Shown here piece by piece: positions 1 to 8,074 of a DNA stretch of 64,000 bases (the stretch's first letter is position 1; each line of letters opens with the position of its first letter). Position numbers and translations under genes: made by a program. A model generated the notes under the pieces. That model did not search any database, was not told the DNA's origin, and was given only the letters and a program-made list of their open reading frames with translations. The DNA comes from Gemmatimonadaceae bacterium (lineage in GTDB: Bacteria; Gemmatimonadota; Gemmatimonadetes; Gemmatimonadales; Gemmatimonadaceae). The DNA lies in NCBI GenBank assembly GCA_020851455.1, contig JADZCT010000039.1, forward strand, positions 62,001-126,000, given 5' to 3'.

Positions 1-471
1 GTTGGGGTACGGAAGCAGCCAGAAGAACTTCCAGGGCCGCCCGAGGTGGATGATGGGGAAGAGCCCGGCCGTCATCACCGCGAACACCGTCATTGCCTCG
101 GCGCACCGGTAAATCGTGGTGCGGAAGCCGGCCCGGAACAGGTAGAGGATGGCGGAAATCAGCGTTCCCGCGTGGCCGATGCCGATCCAGAAGACGAATG
201 TGACGATGTACACGCCCCACATCACCGGCGGCGCGTAGCCGGCAACTCCAAGCCCCTCGTGGATCTGGTAGATCCAGCTCAGGGCGCCGACGCCAAGGCA
301 GGCGACCGAGACCATCAGCAGGATGAACCAGCCCCGCGTGGGATGCAGCGTCCCCATTATCTCGCGATCTACCTGAGCGTAGTCCTTCACGGCAGGAAGC
401 TGCAGGCCCGCTTTCGCGATGTTGGGGCGCATGGGCCCGGTGTCCGGTCCGGGCTGAGCGAGCGTAGCCAT
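1..471 (-). CDS. actC: Alternative complex III subunit ActC (NrfD-like), 3' end outside the window
   Basis: This is the N-terminal 157 residues of an NrfD/PsrC-family membrane subunit; the frame runs off the window. In alternative complex III this subunit holds the quinol site and part of the proton path. Three hydrophobic helices are visible, at about residues 47-67, 83-105 and 125-145. The third ends in the family signature [10 protein letters not shown]. The ATG shares one base with the actB stop (TGATG), so translation is probably coupled. Gene order actA-actB-actC matches known Act operons. The remaining subunits would lie beyond the window start. Confidence 0.93.
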   Translation of the reverse strand, partial: MATLAQPGPDTGPMRPNIAKAGLQLPAVKDYAQVDREIMGTLHPTRGWFILLMVSVACLGVGALSWIYQIHEGLGVAGYAPPVMWGVYIVTFVFWIGIGHAGTLISAILYLFRAGFRTTIYRCAEAMTVFAVMTAGLFPIIHLGRPWKFFWLLPYPN

Positions 472-3400
472 CAGCGGGCCTCCGCGGCGCTGCCTGCGGC
501 CGCCGGATGATTGACCTTTCTCAAGTAGACCACGGCCGTATATGTGTTGAGTTCCTCGAACACGTGATACGCGCGCTTGTCGTCAACCATGCGCGCCACT
601 GCCCACTGCTCGTCGGCCGCGTCGCCGAAAGTGATTGCCTTTGACGGGCACGCCTGCGCGCAGGCCACCGTGAACTCGTCGGGCTTGACCTCGCGTCCCT
701 CGAGTTTCGCGCGATTCTCCGCCTCGCGGATGCGCTGGAGGCAGAAGGTGCACTTCTCCATCACGCCCTTGCCGCGCACGGTGACGTCTGGGTTGAGCTG
801 CCAGTTGAGCGGCTCGGGGAACGCGTACTGCGAGCGGTTCGGCTCGCCGTACCCGAACCAGTTGAAGTAACGCACCTTGTAGGGGCAGCCGTTCGAGCAG
901 TAGCGCGTGCCGACGCACCGGTTGTAAACCTGCACGTTGAGCCCGTCCGGCGAATGGTACGTCGCGTACACCGGGCACACCGGTTCGCAAGGTGCGTTGC
1001 CGCAGTGCTGACACATCATCGGGATGACGCGGGTGTCGAAGGCCGGGTTGAACTCCACGTCCTTCGGCTCGCGGTCAATCTCGAAGTAGCGCTCGAGGCG
1101 CAGCCACGCCATCTCGCGCCCGCGCAGGATATTGGCTCCGTGGCCGGTGTCGCTTGGCCACAGCCGGGGGCCCTGCCACGGCGCTCCGACCGTCGGAATG
1201 TTGTTCTCTGCGTAGCACGCGGTCACGCACGCCGAGCACCCGGTGCAACGCGCCAGGTCCACTACCATGGCCCAGCGCCGCTTGGCGACGCCGCTCCAGT
1301 GGTTCGGATCGTACTGGCCCTTCTTGGCCGAGTTCGGGTCGCCGAGGTCGCCCTGGGCGTCGTTCGCAACCGGGGAACGGAGGCCCGGAAGGAACTCCGT
1401 GCTTGCCTGACCGGCAAACACGTGCGGGTGCTCGCCGGTCTCGCCAGCGCGAAACTGGTCAATGGTGATCGCCTGGGCGATGCCGCGATCGTGCTGGCGC
1501 GCCGAGCCCTCGGTGGTGACGATCTTCGAGTGGCCGGACGCCTTCGCGATGGCTGCGCGCGTCCCGGCCAACACCGCCTGCCCCGACCGCATGTCCTCGG
1601 CCACGCCGAGGAGGCCCATCGCGTTCGAGCCGCAACCCCTGGCGTACCGGCCGAACTCCGTGTGGCCTCGACCGGTCGCGACCGCGACGGTGTCGGGACG
1701 GATGCCGATGTAGAGGTACGCCGGCGCAGTGAGAGAGCCGGCTGCCGTCGTAACGGTCACGTGATCACCCTGCTCGACCGACAGCTTGCGCGCCGTTTCC
1801 GGGTGCAGCTCGACGACCGTCTGCCAGGCGATCTTGGTGACCGGGTCTGGAAGTTCCTGCAGCCACGGCTTGTTCGCGCCGCGGCCGTCGCCGAGCACGG
1901 GAGACTGGTAGACCTGCAGGAAATAGTCGCCCTGCCCTGCGGCGTCGCCGCCCTTTGGGGCGGCTGCCTTCTGCGAGGGGGCCGGCAGCGAGCTGCCGTG
2001 CGCGATAGCGGTTGGCAGCGCTGCGGTGAGCCCGGCATTCCCGCCGACGCGCGCGGCGACAGCCGCTCGGTAGTTGGCCGGGAACTTTGCCGAGAGTGCC
2101 GGATCGGCCTTCGCAACAGCGATCAGGACGTCGGCAGTGGCGCGGGTGCTGAACACCGGATCCATCGTCGGCTGCTGCAGCGAGAGCGTGCCCTTGACCG
2201 GCTCCGCGTCGCCCCAGCTCTCGAGCGAGTGGTGATCCGGCAGCACGAGGTCGCAGAGCTGCGTGGTGTCGTCCGGATACGTCGAGAACGATACCTTGAA
2301 CGGCACCTTCGCGAACGCGTCGGCGAACTTCATGGCGCCCGGGGCCGCGTGCGCCGGGTCGGCGCCGCGCACGAACGCAATCGGAACGCGGCCGGCGGCC
2401 ATCCGCTCGGCCGCATCGCGAAGAGCAGCGTGCGAGGCGAGGCCATCGAACGCCAGCGAGCCCTCGGCCGGCTTGACGGTCTGGCCGACGTTGCCCAGCG
2501 CCTTGTTGAGTTCGTTCACCGCGACGGCGGCCGCTGTTGCATCCGGGCCCTGCCCGCCGGCCATGAGGAGACTCGGCTTCGCCGACTTGATCTCGGCTAC
2601 CAGCGCCTCGACGGCTGCCGCGTCCACGCCCGAGCGCTCGGCGGCGCCCTTGAGGTCCGCATTGCCGCGGCCGGTGACCGCCGCAGCGATCGCCTCCGCC
2701 AGCTGCTGGAGCGTGCCCGGCCGCGCCGGGATCCACGTATCGGAGTTGATGCCCGTCAGCGAGCGACGCGCGCCGATGTAGACGACGCGCGGTGCGCCGT
2801 CAATCTTCGCGCGGGCGTCGGCGAACGCGAGCTGCTGAGGAACCGCGAGGCCCCATCCGTCCAGATAATCGGCCCCGAACGACACGATGAGCCTGGCGGC
2901 ATTGAAATCGTAACCAGGCCAGGATGTGCCGTACACCTGCTTGTTGGCCGCGATCGCCGATAGGGGCGCCTCGGCGTCGTAGGCGATGTGCCCCGGCATG
3001 CCGAAGCCCGCCAGCCACTGGTCGAGGAAGGCCGGGAACGAACCCTGCTCGTGCTGGTTGATGAAGACGGCGTCCTTGGCTGAGCCGTTCTTCTTCGCCT
3101 CGGCGAGGCGCGCCGAAAGCGTGGAGATCGCGTCGTCCCAGGTGGTTGCGACGAGCTGGCCGCCCTGTCGCTTCATTGGAGAGCGGAAGCGATCCGGATT
3201 GTAGAGTCCCTGGAGCGCAGCCTGGCCGCGCCCACAGAGGGCGCCGCGGTTGACTGGATGCGCCGGGTTGCCTTCGATCTTGATGGCGCGGCCGTCGCGC
3301 GTCTCGACGATGATCCCGCATCCGGCGGCGCACTCACGGCAGGTAGAGGCGTAGTAGGTGGAGACGCCGGGAACGGTCTCGTCAGGCGAGGCCACGTATG

Positions 3401-3545
3401 GAATCAGCTTCTCGACCTGGTCGCTGTAGCAGCCGACGGCGGCAGCCGCGGCGCCGCCGACTCCAACCGCCTTCAGGAAGTCGCGGCGCTTCACGGGCGC
3501 GGCAATCGCATCGGCGATGGCGGAGTTATTCGAGTCAGTGCTCAT
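471..3545 (-). CDS. actB: Alternative complex III iron-sulfur subunit ActB (molybdopterin-oxidoreductase-like fusion)
   Basis: 1024-residue peripheral subunit that carries electrons from quinol toward cytochrome c or a terminal oxidase. The N-terminus has a Tat motif (RRDFLKAVG, residues 20-28) and a possible lipobox Cys at 39. The first two thirds resemble a molybdopterin oxidoreductase fold that, in characterised complexes, binds no molybdenum. The C-terminal third is ferredoxin-like with Cys groups [35 protein letters not shown] and CTFC plus CAQACP, enough for four clusters. Four Cys at 69, 72, 76 and 104, in the spacing of a molybdoenzyme N-terminal cluster, are also present. Eight bases separate it from actA. 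The identification is firm; whether the N-terminal Cys bind a cluster is unknown. Confidence 0.95.
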   Translation of the reverse strand: MSTDSNNSAIADAIAAPVKRRDFLKAVGVGGAAAAAVGCYSDQVEKLIPYVASPDETVPGVSTYYASTCRECAAGCGIIVETRDGRAIKIEGNPAHPVNRGALCGRGQAALQGLYNPDRFRSPMKRQGGQLVATTWDDAISTLSARLAEAKKNGSAKDAVFINQHEQGSFPAFLDQWLAGFGMPGHIAYDAEAPLSAIAANKQVYGTSWPGYDFNAARLIVSFGADYLDGWGLAVPQQLAFADARAKIDGAPRVVYIGARRSLTGINSDTWIPARPGTLQQLAEAIAAAVTGRGNADLKGAAERSGVDAAAVEALVAEIKSAKPSLLMAGGQGPDATAAAVAVNELNKALGNVGQTVKPAEGSLAFDGLASHAALRDAAERMAAGRVPIAFVRGADPAHAAPGAMKFADAFAKVPFKVSFSTYPDDTTQLCDLVLPDHHSLESWGDAEPVKGTLSLQQPTMDPVFSTRATADVLIAVAKADPALSAKFPANYRAAVAARVGGNAGLTAALPTAIAHGSSLPAPSQKAAAPKGGDAAGQGDYFLQVYQSPVLGDGRGANKPWLQELPDPVTKIAWQTVVELHPETARKLSVEQGDHVTVTTAAGSLTAPAYLYIGIRPDTVAVATGRGHTEFGRYARGCGSNAMGLLGVAEDMRSGQAVLAGTRAAIAKASGHSKIVTTEGSARQHDRGIAQAITIDQFRAGETGEHPHVFAGQASTEFLPGLRSPVANDAQGDLGDPNSAKKGQYDPNHWSGVAKRRWAMVVDLARCTGCSACVTACYAENNIPTVGAPWQGPRLWPSDTGHGANILRGREMAWLRLERYFEIDREPKDVEFNPAFDTRVIPMMCQHCGNAPCEPVCPVYATYHSPDGLNVQVYNRCVGTRYCSNGCPYKVRYFNWFGYGEPNRSQYAFPEPLNWQLNPDVTVRGKGVMEKCTFCLQRIREAENRAKLEGREVKPDEFTVACAQACPSKAITFGDAADEQWAVARMVDDKRAYHVFEELNTYTAVVYLRKVNHPAAAGSAAEAR

Positions 3546-3553
3546 CGCGGCGC

Positions 3554-4282
3554 CTAGTAGTGGCAGTTAGAGCAGTCGTACGTCGCGCGCTTTCGCGGCG
3601 CCGCAAGAGCTGCGGAATCCGGCGTGTAGCCGGCGGCCAGGAGCCCCTCGGCCGGAGCGTAGCCTTTCACGTGGCAACCAACGCACCAGCCCATGTTGAG
3701 CGACGCGTACTGGAAGACCTGCGGCATGTTGTTCACCTGGCCGTGGCAGCTCTGGCAGGTGACACCCGCGCTCACATGACGCATGTGCGGGAAGTGGACG
3801 TACTCGGGGACCTTGTGCACGCGAACCCAGGGAATGGGCTGCTTCTTGGTATCGTAATCCCTGAGCTTCGCGATTTCGGCGCTCTTGGGGAGGATCATCG
3901 GGTTCTGGTGGCAGCCCATACAGGTGCTGACGGCCGGCAGGCCCGGGTCGGGCGATTTGAACGCAGAGAAATGGCAGTACACGCAGTCGAGCTTGAGCGT
4001 GTTGACGTGAACCGGGTGCGGGAACTGGATCGGCTGCACCGGCGAGCGTCCGACGCCTCCACCGAGGTAGTTCGTGTAGCCGGACGCTCCCGAGTAGGCG
4101 AACGGGCCGCGTGGCGCCTTTCCGGCCGCCTCACGGTTGGCTTTCTGCGTCAGCGTTTCCTGCGCAGGCGCCGGCGTGCCGCCCTGCCTTGCGCGGGCAG
4201 ACGCCGTGGTAATGATCGAGGCGGCGAGCACTAATGCCGCCGAAGCAGAGAATACAACCCAGCGCGAAGGCCGTGTCATCAC
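3554..4282 (-). CDS. actA: Alternative complex III pentaheme cytochrome c subunit ActA
   Basis: 242-residue multiheme cytochrome with exactly five CxxCH motifs (CVYCH, CMGCH, CQSCH, CVGCH, CSNCH), the last only one residue from the C-terminus. Five hemes and about 240 residues fit ActA, which passes electrons from ActB on the periplasmic face. An N-terminal hydrophobic stretch (residues 8-25) serves as signal or membrane anchor. It is the first gene of the actA-actB-actC operon. About 100 bases of non-coding sequence lie upstream and include a perfect CRP-type palindrome, so the operon is probably under global regulation. Confidence 0.94.
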   Translation of the reverse strand: MMTRPSRWVVFSASAALVLAASIITTASARARQGGTPAPAQETLTQKANREAAGKAPRGPFAYSGASGYTNYLGGGVGRSPVQPIQFPHPVHVNTLKLDCVYCHFSAFKSPDPGLPAVSTCMGCHQNPMILPKSAEIAKLRDYDTKKQPIPWVRVHKVPEYVHFPHMRHVSAGVTCQSCHGQVNNMPQVFQYASLNMGWCVGCHVKGYAPAEGLLAAGYTPDSAALAAPRKRATYDCSNCHY

Positions 4283-4324
4283 GCGCGACCGGATGGTGAG
4301 GGGAGACGGTTCACCGTGGGCTCA

Positions 4325-4340
4325 TGTGAAATCGTTCACA
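4325..4340. promoter_or_regulatory. Perfect CRP/FNR-type palindrome upstream of the act operon
   Basis: The 16 bases read TGTGA, six spacer bases (AATCGT), TCACA, which is the exact consensus of CRP-family sites. The site ends 43 bases before the actA start. On the actA strand GTGAAC also occurs in two more copies, at about 4309-4314 and 4369-4374, so half-sites may flank the main one. A CRP/FNR-family regulator of the respiratory operon is inferred; no regulator gene is in the window. Confidence 0.6.
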
Positions 4341-4387
4341 AGGCATGGCGGCGCTAAAAATGTCGCACGTTCACTCTGCAACGCAAG

Positions 4388-5248
4388 TCATGCGCGCTCG
4401 GTGGTTTTGTGTGCGCTTGCCACTGAAGCGCCCGTGACCTGGCCATCGGAGGCCTCGATGCCGCCGCGGGCGGCTGATGCCGTAGGGGGTTGCGTGCCGC
4501 CGCCTGATCCGTTCCGAACGCGTTCGATCGTTCGGAGAACCTCGAAGCACATCGCCCGGAGCATCTTCAGCTCGCGGGCGTCGGGCTCTGCGCGCGCGGC
4601 GAGCGATCGCACGGACCGCATCACGTGCTCCTCGTTGCGCGTCTTGAAGAAGTCGAGCGCCGCCAGGGCGCGCGCCGAGTCGGTGAAGAACCGCTCCCAC
4701 TCTTCATGCGCTGCCGGGGGCGCGAGCTTCCTGGGCGGCGCGACCGCGCGCGTGGCATCGCCCGCGGCGAGGTGAAGCTCGTAGAGCGCCACGAGCACCG
4801 CCTGCGCGAGGTTGAGCGACGAGTGTTCCGTGGTGGGAATCATCACGACGAGGGGCGCGCGATCGAGCGATTCGCCCGAAAGACCGTGGTCTTCCTGACC
4901 GAAGACGACGGCCACCGGCCCGTCGGCGGCCGCAGCCAGGAGCCGCGGGGCCATCTCGCGAGGGGAGGCCACCGGCCAGCGCGCGGCACGGCGCTTCCCG
5001 GCGAACGCGGCTACGGCAACGCAGTCGGCGAGGGCGTCGTCGAGGGTGTCGAAGTGCCGGATCGCCGAGACGACGTCGCGGGTTCCGTGCGCGACTCCCT
5101 CGATGCGCCATGGGTCGTACGGGCACGGCTGGACGAGTCTGAGGCACGAGACGCCCATGTTCTTCATCGCCCGCACCGCCGCCCCTATGTTGATCGGGTC
5201 CTGCGGCCGGTGAAGGACGACGACTACCGAATCGAGGATCGAGGGCAA
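4388..5248 (-). CDS. trmJ: TrmJ-like tRNA 2'-O-methyltransferase (SPOUT family)
   Basis: 286 residues. SpoU/TrmH-type methyltransferases of the TrmJ group methylate the ribose 2'-hydroxyl at position 32 of tRNA using S-adenosylmethionine. Visible motifs are motif 1 (NIGAAVRAMKNMG, residues 20-32), motif 2 (VVFGQEDHGLSGESL, about 114-128) and motif 3 (SSLNLAQAV, 143-151), which form the SAM-binding knot. The helical C-terminal extension is typical of TrmJ. The only workable start is TTG at 5248: reading further back in frame reaches a stop with no ATG or GTG. The last 40 residues are low-complexity. Exact tRNA position is inferred from the family. Confidence 0.85.
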   Translation of the reverse strand: MPSILDSVVVVLHRPQDPINIGAAVRAMKNMGVSCLRLVQPCPYDPWRIEGVAHGTRDVVSAIRHFDTLDDALADCVAVAAFAGKRRAARWPVASPREMAPRLLAAAADGPVAVVFGQEDHGLSGESLDRAPLVVMIPTTEHSSLNLAQAVLVALYELHLAAGDATRAVAPPRKLAPPAAHEEWERFFTDSARALAALDFFKTRNEEHVMRSVRSLAARAEPDARELKMLRAMCFEVLRTIERVRNGSGGGTQPPTASAARGGIEASDGQVTGASVASAHKTTERA

Positions 5249-5316
5249 GGACGGAGGGATGCGGCGTGAGGGTGCTGAAGTCTATCGCGGCCGCGGGTGC
5301 CCGCGGCACCTCAGGT

Positions 5317-5322
5317 TAGCTT
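5317..5322 (+). promoter_or_regulatory. TAGCTT -10-like element before the DedA gene
   Basis: TAGCTT lies nine bases before the ATG at 5332. No Shine-Dalgarno sequence and no clear -35 box are seen. The same hexamer precedes several other genes in the window. Confidence 0.45.
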
Positions 5323-5331
5323 TCCCGGGCA

Positions 5332-5970
5332 ATGGGATTCCGCGACCTGCTCGACCTGCTCCGCGACCCGACCGCGCTCATCACGACGGTGGGCACGGCG
5401 GGCATCACCGCAATCATCTTCATCGAGACCGGACTGCTCTTCCCGTTCCTGCCGGGCGATTCGCTTCTGGTGACGGCTGGGCTGCTGGCGTCGAAGGCGG
5501 ACGGCCCCATCCAGCTCGATGTGGTGATGCTTGGCGTGCTCGGCACCGTTGCGTCCATCGTGGGCAATCAGGTGTCCTACTATATAGGAAGGCGCACCGG
5601 ACGCGCTCTGTACGCGCGCCCCGACTCACGCTGGTTCAAGCAGGAGCACCTCGCGCAGGCGCACGCGTTCTACGAGAAGCACGGCGGCAAGACGATCGTG
5701 ATCGCGCGCTTCATGCCCATCATCCGCACGTTCGCGCCGGTGGTTGCGGGAGCGGCGGGAATGCGCGCGGCGACCTTCCTTCTCTATAACGTTGTTGGCG
5801 GCACCGCGTGGGTGTGGTCCATGCTGCTGATCGGGTACCTGCTGGCAGTGCACGTCCCCGTGGTGGGCGAGCACATAGAGGCGCTGATCGCCGCGATAGT
5901 GGCGCTCTCGCTGCTTCCGGCGGGCATTGCGTGGCTGCGCAGCAGAAGCGGCGGCCGGCAACGGGCCTGA
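5332..5970 (+). CDS. DedA-family membrane protein (VTT domain)
   Basis: 212-residue integral membrane protein of the DedA/SNARE-associated family. Members are proton-dependent; several flip undecaprenyl phosphate or other phospholipids across the inner membrane. Family signatures are the re-entrant segment FIETGLLFPFLPGDSLL (about residues 31-47) and the later block RFMPIIRTFAPVVAGAAGM (about 123-141) with the conserved Arg residues. Four to five hydrophobic segments are visible and the C-terminus is basic. It is transcribed away from the trmJ-like gene. Which lipid it acts on cannot be told from the sequence. Confidence 0.9.
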   Translation: MGFRDLLDLLRDPTALITTVGTAGITAIIFIETGLLFPFLPGDSLLVTAGLLASKADGPIQLDVVMLGVLGTVASIVGNQVSYYIGRRTGRALYARPDSRWFKQEHLAQAHAFYEKHGGKTIVIARFMPIIRTFAPVVAGAAGMRAATFLLYNVVGGTAWVWSMLLIGYLLAVHVPVVGEHIEALIAAIVALSLLPAGIAWLRSRSGGRQRA

Positions 5971-6053
5971 AGGCAGTTACGCCGCAGCGGCTTCGCTGGC
6001 CAACACCAGGCGCAGGGCCGGTGGCGCGCTCGATGCGCCGGCCGGCGTCGTGT

Positions 6054-6059
6054 TAGCTT
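6054..6059 (+). promoter_or_regulatory. TAGCTT -10-like element before sodA
   Basis: TAGCTT lies 31 bases before the sodA ATG. Unlike the leaderless cases, a ribosome-binding site (GGAGG, 6082-6086) sits between it and the start codon. Confidence 0.45.
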
Positions 6060-6090
6060 GCGAATATCTCCCTAAAGGCATGGAGGCCTC

Positions 6091-6699
6091 ATGGCGCATA
6101 CGCTGCCACCCCTTCCCTACGACTACGCCGCGCTCGAGCCGCACATTGACGCGCAGACGATGCAGATCCACCACGGCAAGCACCACCAGGGCTACGTGAA
6201 CAATCTCAACGCGGCAATCGAGAAGGCGCCGGAACTGGCTGGCTGGACACTCGATGACCTCTGCCGCAACATCGCGAAGGTGCCGGAGGCGGTGCGGACG
6301 GCGGTGCGCAACAACGCCGGCGGCCACTGGAACCACTCGCTCTTCTGGCAGCAGATGAAGCCGGGTGGAGGCGGTGCGCCCGCGGGCAAGCTTGCCGACG
6401 CAGTCAACGCGGCATTCGGCGACTTCAACAGCTTCAAGGAGAAGTTCGCCGCCGCTGCAGCCGGCCGCTTCGGCTCCGGCTGGGCGTGGCTGGTCGCCGG
6501 CGGCGGCAAGGTATCGGTGGAGAGCACGCCCAACCAGGACAACCCTCTGATGGAAGGGAAGACGCCCATCCTCGGCATAGACGTCTGGGAGCATGCCTAC
6601 TACCTGAAGTACCAGAACCGCCGGCCGGATTACGTTGCCGCGTGGTGGAACGTGGTGAACTGGGGCGACGTGGCCATGCGGTACGAAGCGGCGAAGTAG
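6091..6699 (+). CDS. sodA: Superoxide dismutase, Mn type (Fe/Mn family)
   Basis: 202 residues, the normal length for a cytoplasmic Fe/Mn superoxide dismutase, with no signal peptide. Metal ligands are His27, His82, Asp164 and His168 (in DVWEHAYY). The pair Gly77-Gly78 before HWNHSLFW and the Gln in [10 protein letters not shown] point to manganese rather than iron, although cambialistic enzymes share these traits. It converts superoxide to peroxide and oxygen. A GGAGG ribosome-binding site lies four bases before the ATG, and a strong hairpin follows the stop. It appears monocistronic. Confidence 0.95.
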   Translation: MAHTLPPLPYDYAALEPHIDAQTMQIHHGKHHQGYVNNLNAAIEKAPELAGWTLDDLCRNIAKVPEAVRTAVRNNAGGHWNHSLFWQQMKPGGGGAPAGKLADAVNAAFGDFNSFKEKFAAAAAGRFGSGWAWLVAGGGKVSVESTPNQDNPLMEGKTPILGIDVWEHAYYLKYQNRRPDYVAAWWNVVNWGDVAMRYEAAK

Positions 6700-6719
6700 C
6701 GGCAGACGAACCGCACCCG

Positions 6720-6748
6720 GGGCGCCCGCGGCAATGCCGCGAGCGCCC
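6720..6748. terminator. Hairpin between sodA and the antiporter gene
   Basis: Two six-base-pair stems separated by one mismatch (GGGCGC/GCGCCC and CGCGGC/GCCGCG) close a three-base loop. It lies between two convergent genes and could end transcription from both sides. The following run TGTTC is only weakly T-rich. Confidence 0.6.
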
Positions 6749-6751
6749 TGT

Positions 6752-8038
6752 TCACTTTCGTTCGCCGGGCTCGCGCGGGTGGTCCATTCCGCTTCGACGC
6801 ACGGGGCGCGTGGCGCGCCGCACGGTGTCCCGCATCCCTGACACAAGCTCGGAAAGGCCGCCCATCGAGTCGTCGCCGCGATCGGTGCCAGCGGGCACGC
6901 CAACGATCGCGCTGAGCCAGGGCGGCGTGATGAGCGTCGTGACGACCACCATCAGCATGATCGCTCCGAACTCGCCGCCGGCAATTGCCCCGGCGGCAAG
7001 CCCTACCTGCGCGAAGATGAGCCCCACCTCACCGCGCGGAATCATCGCCACGCCGATGAGGAGCCGGTTGCCCTGGAACGGACGCGGCACCCAGCCAGTC
7101 ACGAGCTTGCCGAGCACGCCTACCACGGTGAGCACCAGCCCGACCTGGAGTGCGCGCGCATCGGCGAGCGCCGTGAGGTCCACGGACGCGCCGATGGTCG
7201 CGAAGAAGATCGGTACGAAGAAGTAGCCGAGTTGAGAGATGCCCGCCTCGATCTCGCCCCGCTGCGGCGTGTCGTGCAGGACGAGCCCCGCGGCGAGCGC
7301 ACCGACGATCATCGCTGACCCGCTCGCCTCAGCGATGGTGGCGAGCGCGAGCGCAAAGGCGAGCGCAATCAGACCGAGCGCGCCGGTGGTCCTGAGCTTC
7401 TCGACCACGCGGAAGATGGGCGGCACGAAGTACGCGCCAGCCACGATGGCAATTGCGACGAACCCGAGCGCGAGTCCCGCGGTGCGCGTCACGCCGATCG
7501 CCGTGACCGCATCGCCCGCAACGATGCCCGACACCACGCTCAGGATGATGAGGCCGATGAGATCGTCGAGCACGGCGGCGCCGAGGACGATCTGGCCTTC
7601 CGGCGTGTCGAGGCGCCCGACGTCCCGCAGCACCCTCGCGGAGATGCCAATCGAGGTGGCGGTGAGCGCGGCGCCGGCCACGAGCGACTCGACCATGCCG
7701 AAGCCGAGCGCTCTGGTGGCGTAGTAGCCAATGACGAACGGCGTAGCGACGCCAACCACGGCAACCGTCGTTGCGTGCATCCCAACCTTGCGCAGCGAAC
7801 GAAGGTCGGTGTGCAACCCTATCTCGAAGAGAAGGATGAGCACGCCCAGCTCGGCCATCGCGGAGAGCGCCGAGTCACCGGGGTCAATGATCCCGAGGAC
7901 GCTCTTGCCAAGAAGCACGCCGGCGACGAGCTCCCCGAGCACGGCCGGCTGGCGGAGCCGCTGCGCAAGCTCGGCGAACAGCTTCGTTCCGACGATCAGC
8001 GCGGCGAGCGCGAGTAGCAGCGGTCCGAACTCGTGCAC
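6752..8038 (-). CDS. Cation:proton antiporter, CPA2 family
   Basis: 428-residue membrane protein of the Na+/H+ exchanger domain type, with about twelve hydrophobic segments. Conserved features are LGELVAGVLLGKSVLG near the N-terminus, the unwound-helix segment ATSIGISARVL, and the ion-binding pair Asp-Asp in GAAVLDDLIGLIIL. CPA2 proteins exchange Na+ or K+ for protons. There is no C-terminal RCK/TrkA domain, so it is shorter than KefB/KefC and has no obvious nucleotide or glutathione gating. The last 50 residues are charged and cytoplasmic. The start is GTG at 8038. The ion cannot be assigned. Confidence 0.9.
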   Translation of the reverse strand: MHEFGPLLLALAALIVGTKLFAELAQRLRQPAVLGELVAGVLLGKSVLGIIDPGDSALSAMAELGVLILLFEIGLHTDLRSLRKVGMHATTVAVVGVATPFVIGYYATRALGFGMVESLVAGAALTATSIGISARVLRDVGRLDTPEGQIVLGAAVLDDLIGLIILSVVSGIVAGDAVTAIGVTRTAGLALGFVAIAIVAGAYFVPPIFRVVEKLRTTGALGLIALAFALALATIAEASGSAMIVGALAAGLVLHDTPQRGEIEAGISQLGYFFVPIFFATIGASVDLTALADARALQVGLVLTVVGVLGKLVTGWVPRPFQGNRLLIGVAMIPRGEVGLIFAQVGLAAGAIAGGEFGAIMLMVVVTTLITPPWLSAIVGVPAGTDRGDDSMGGLSELVSGMRDTVRRATRPVRRSGMDHPREPGERK

Positions 8039-8074
8039 GGCGGGTTGATGCGGACGGCTGGCGGCGCGAAGCCG

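Noticed and set aside
954-2963. Open frame of 669 codons on the plus strand inside actB
   Set aside because: No recognisable motifs and a very Arg-rich product; actB on the other strand is unambiguous.
471-3545. A molybdenum-containing formate dehydrogenase or nitrate reductase
   Set aside because: The fused four-cluster C-terminal domain and the neighbouring pentaheme cytochrome and NrfD-like gene identify alternative complex III.
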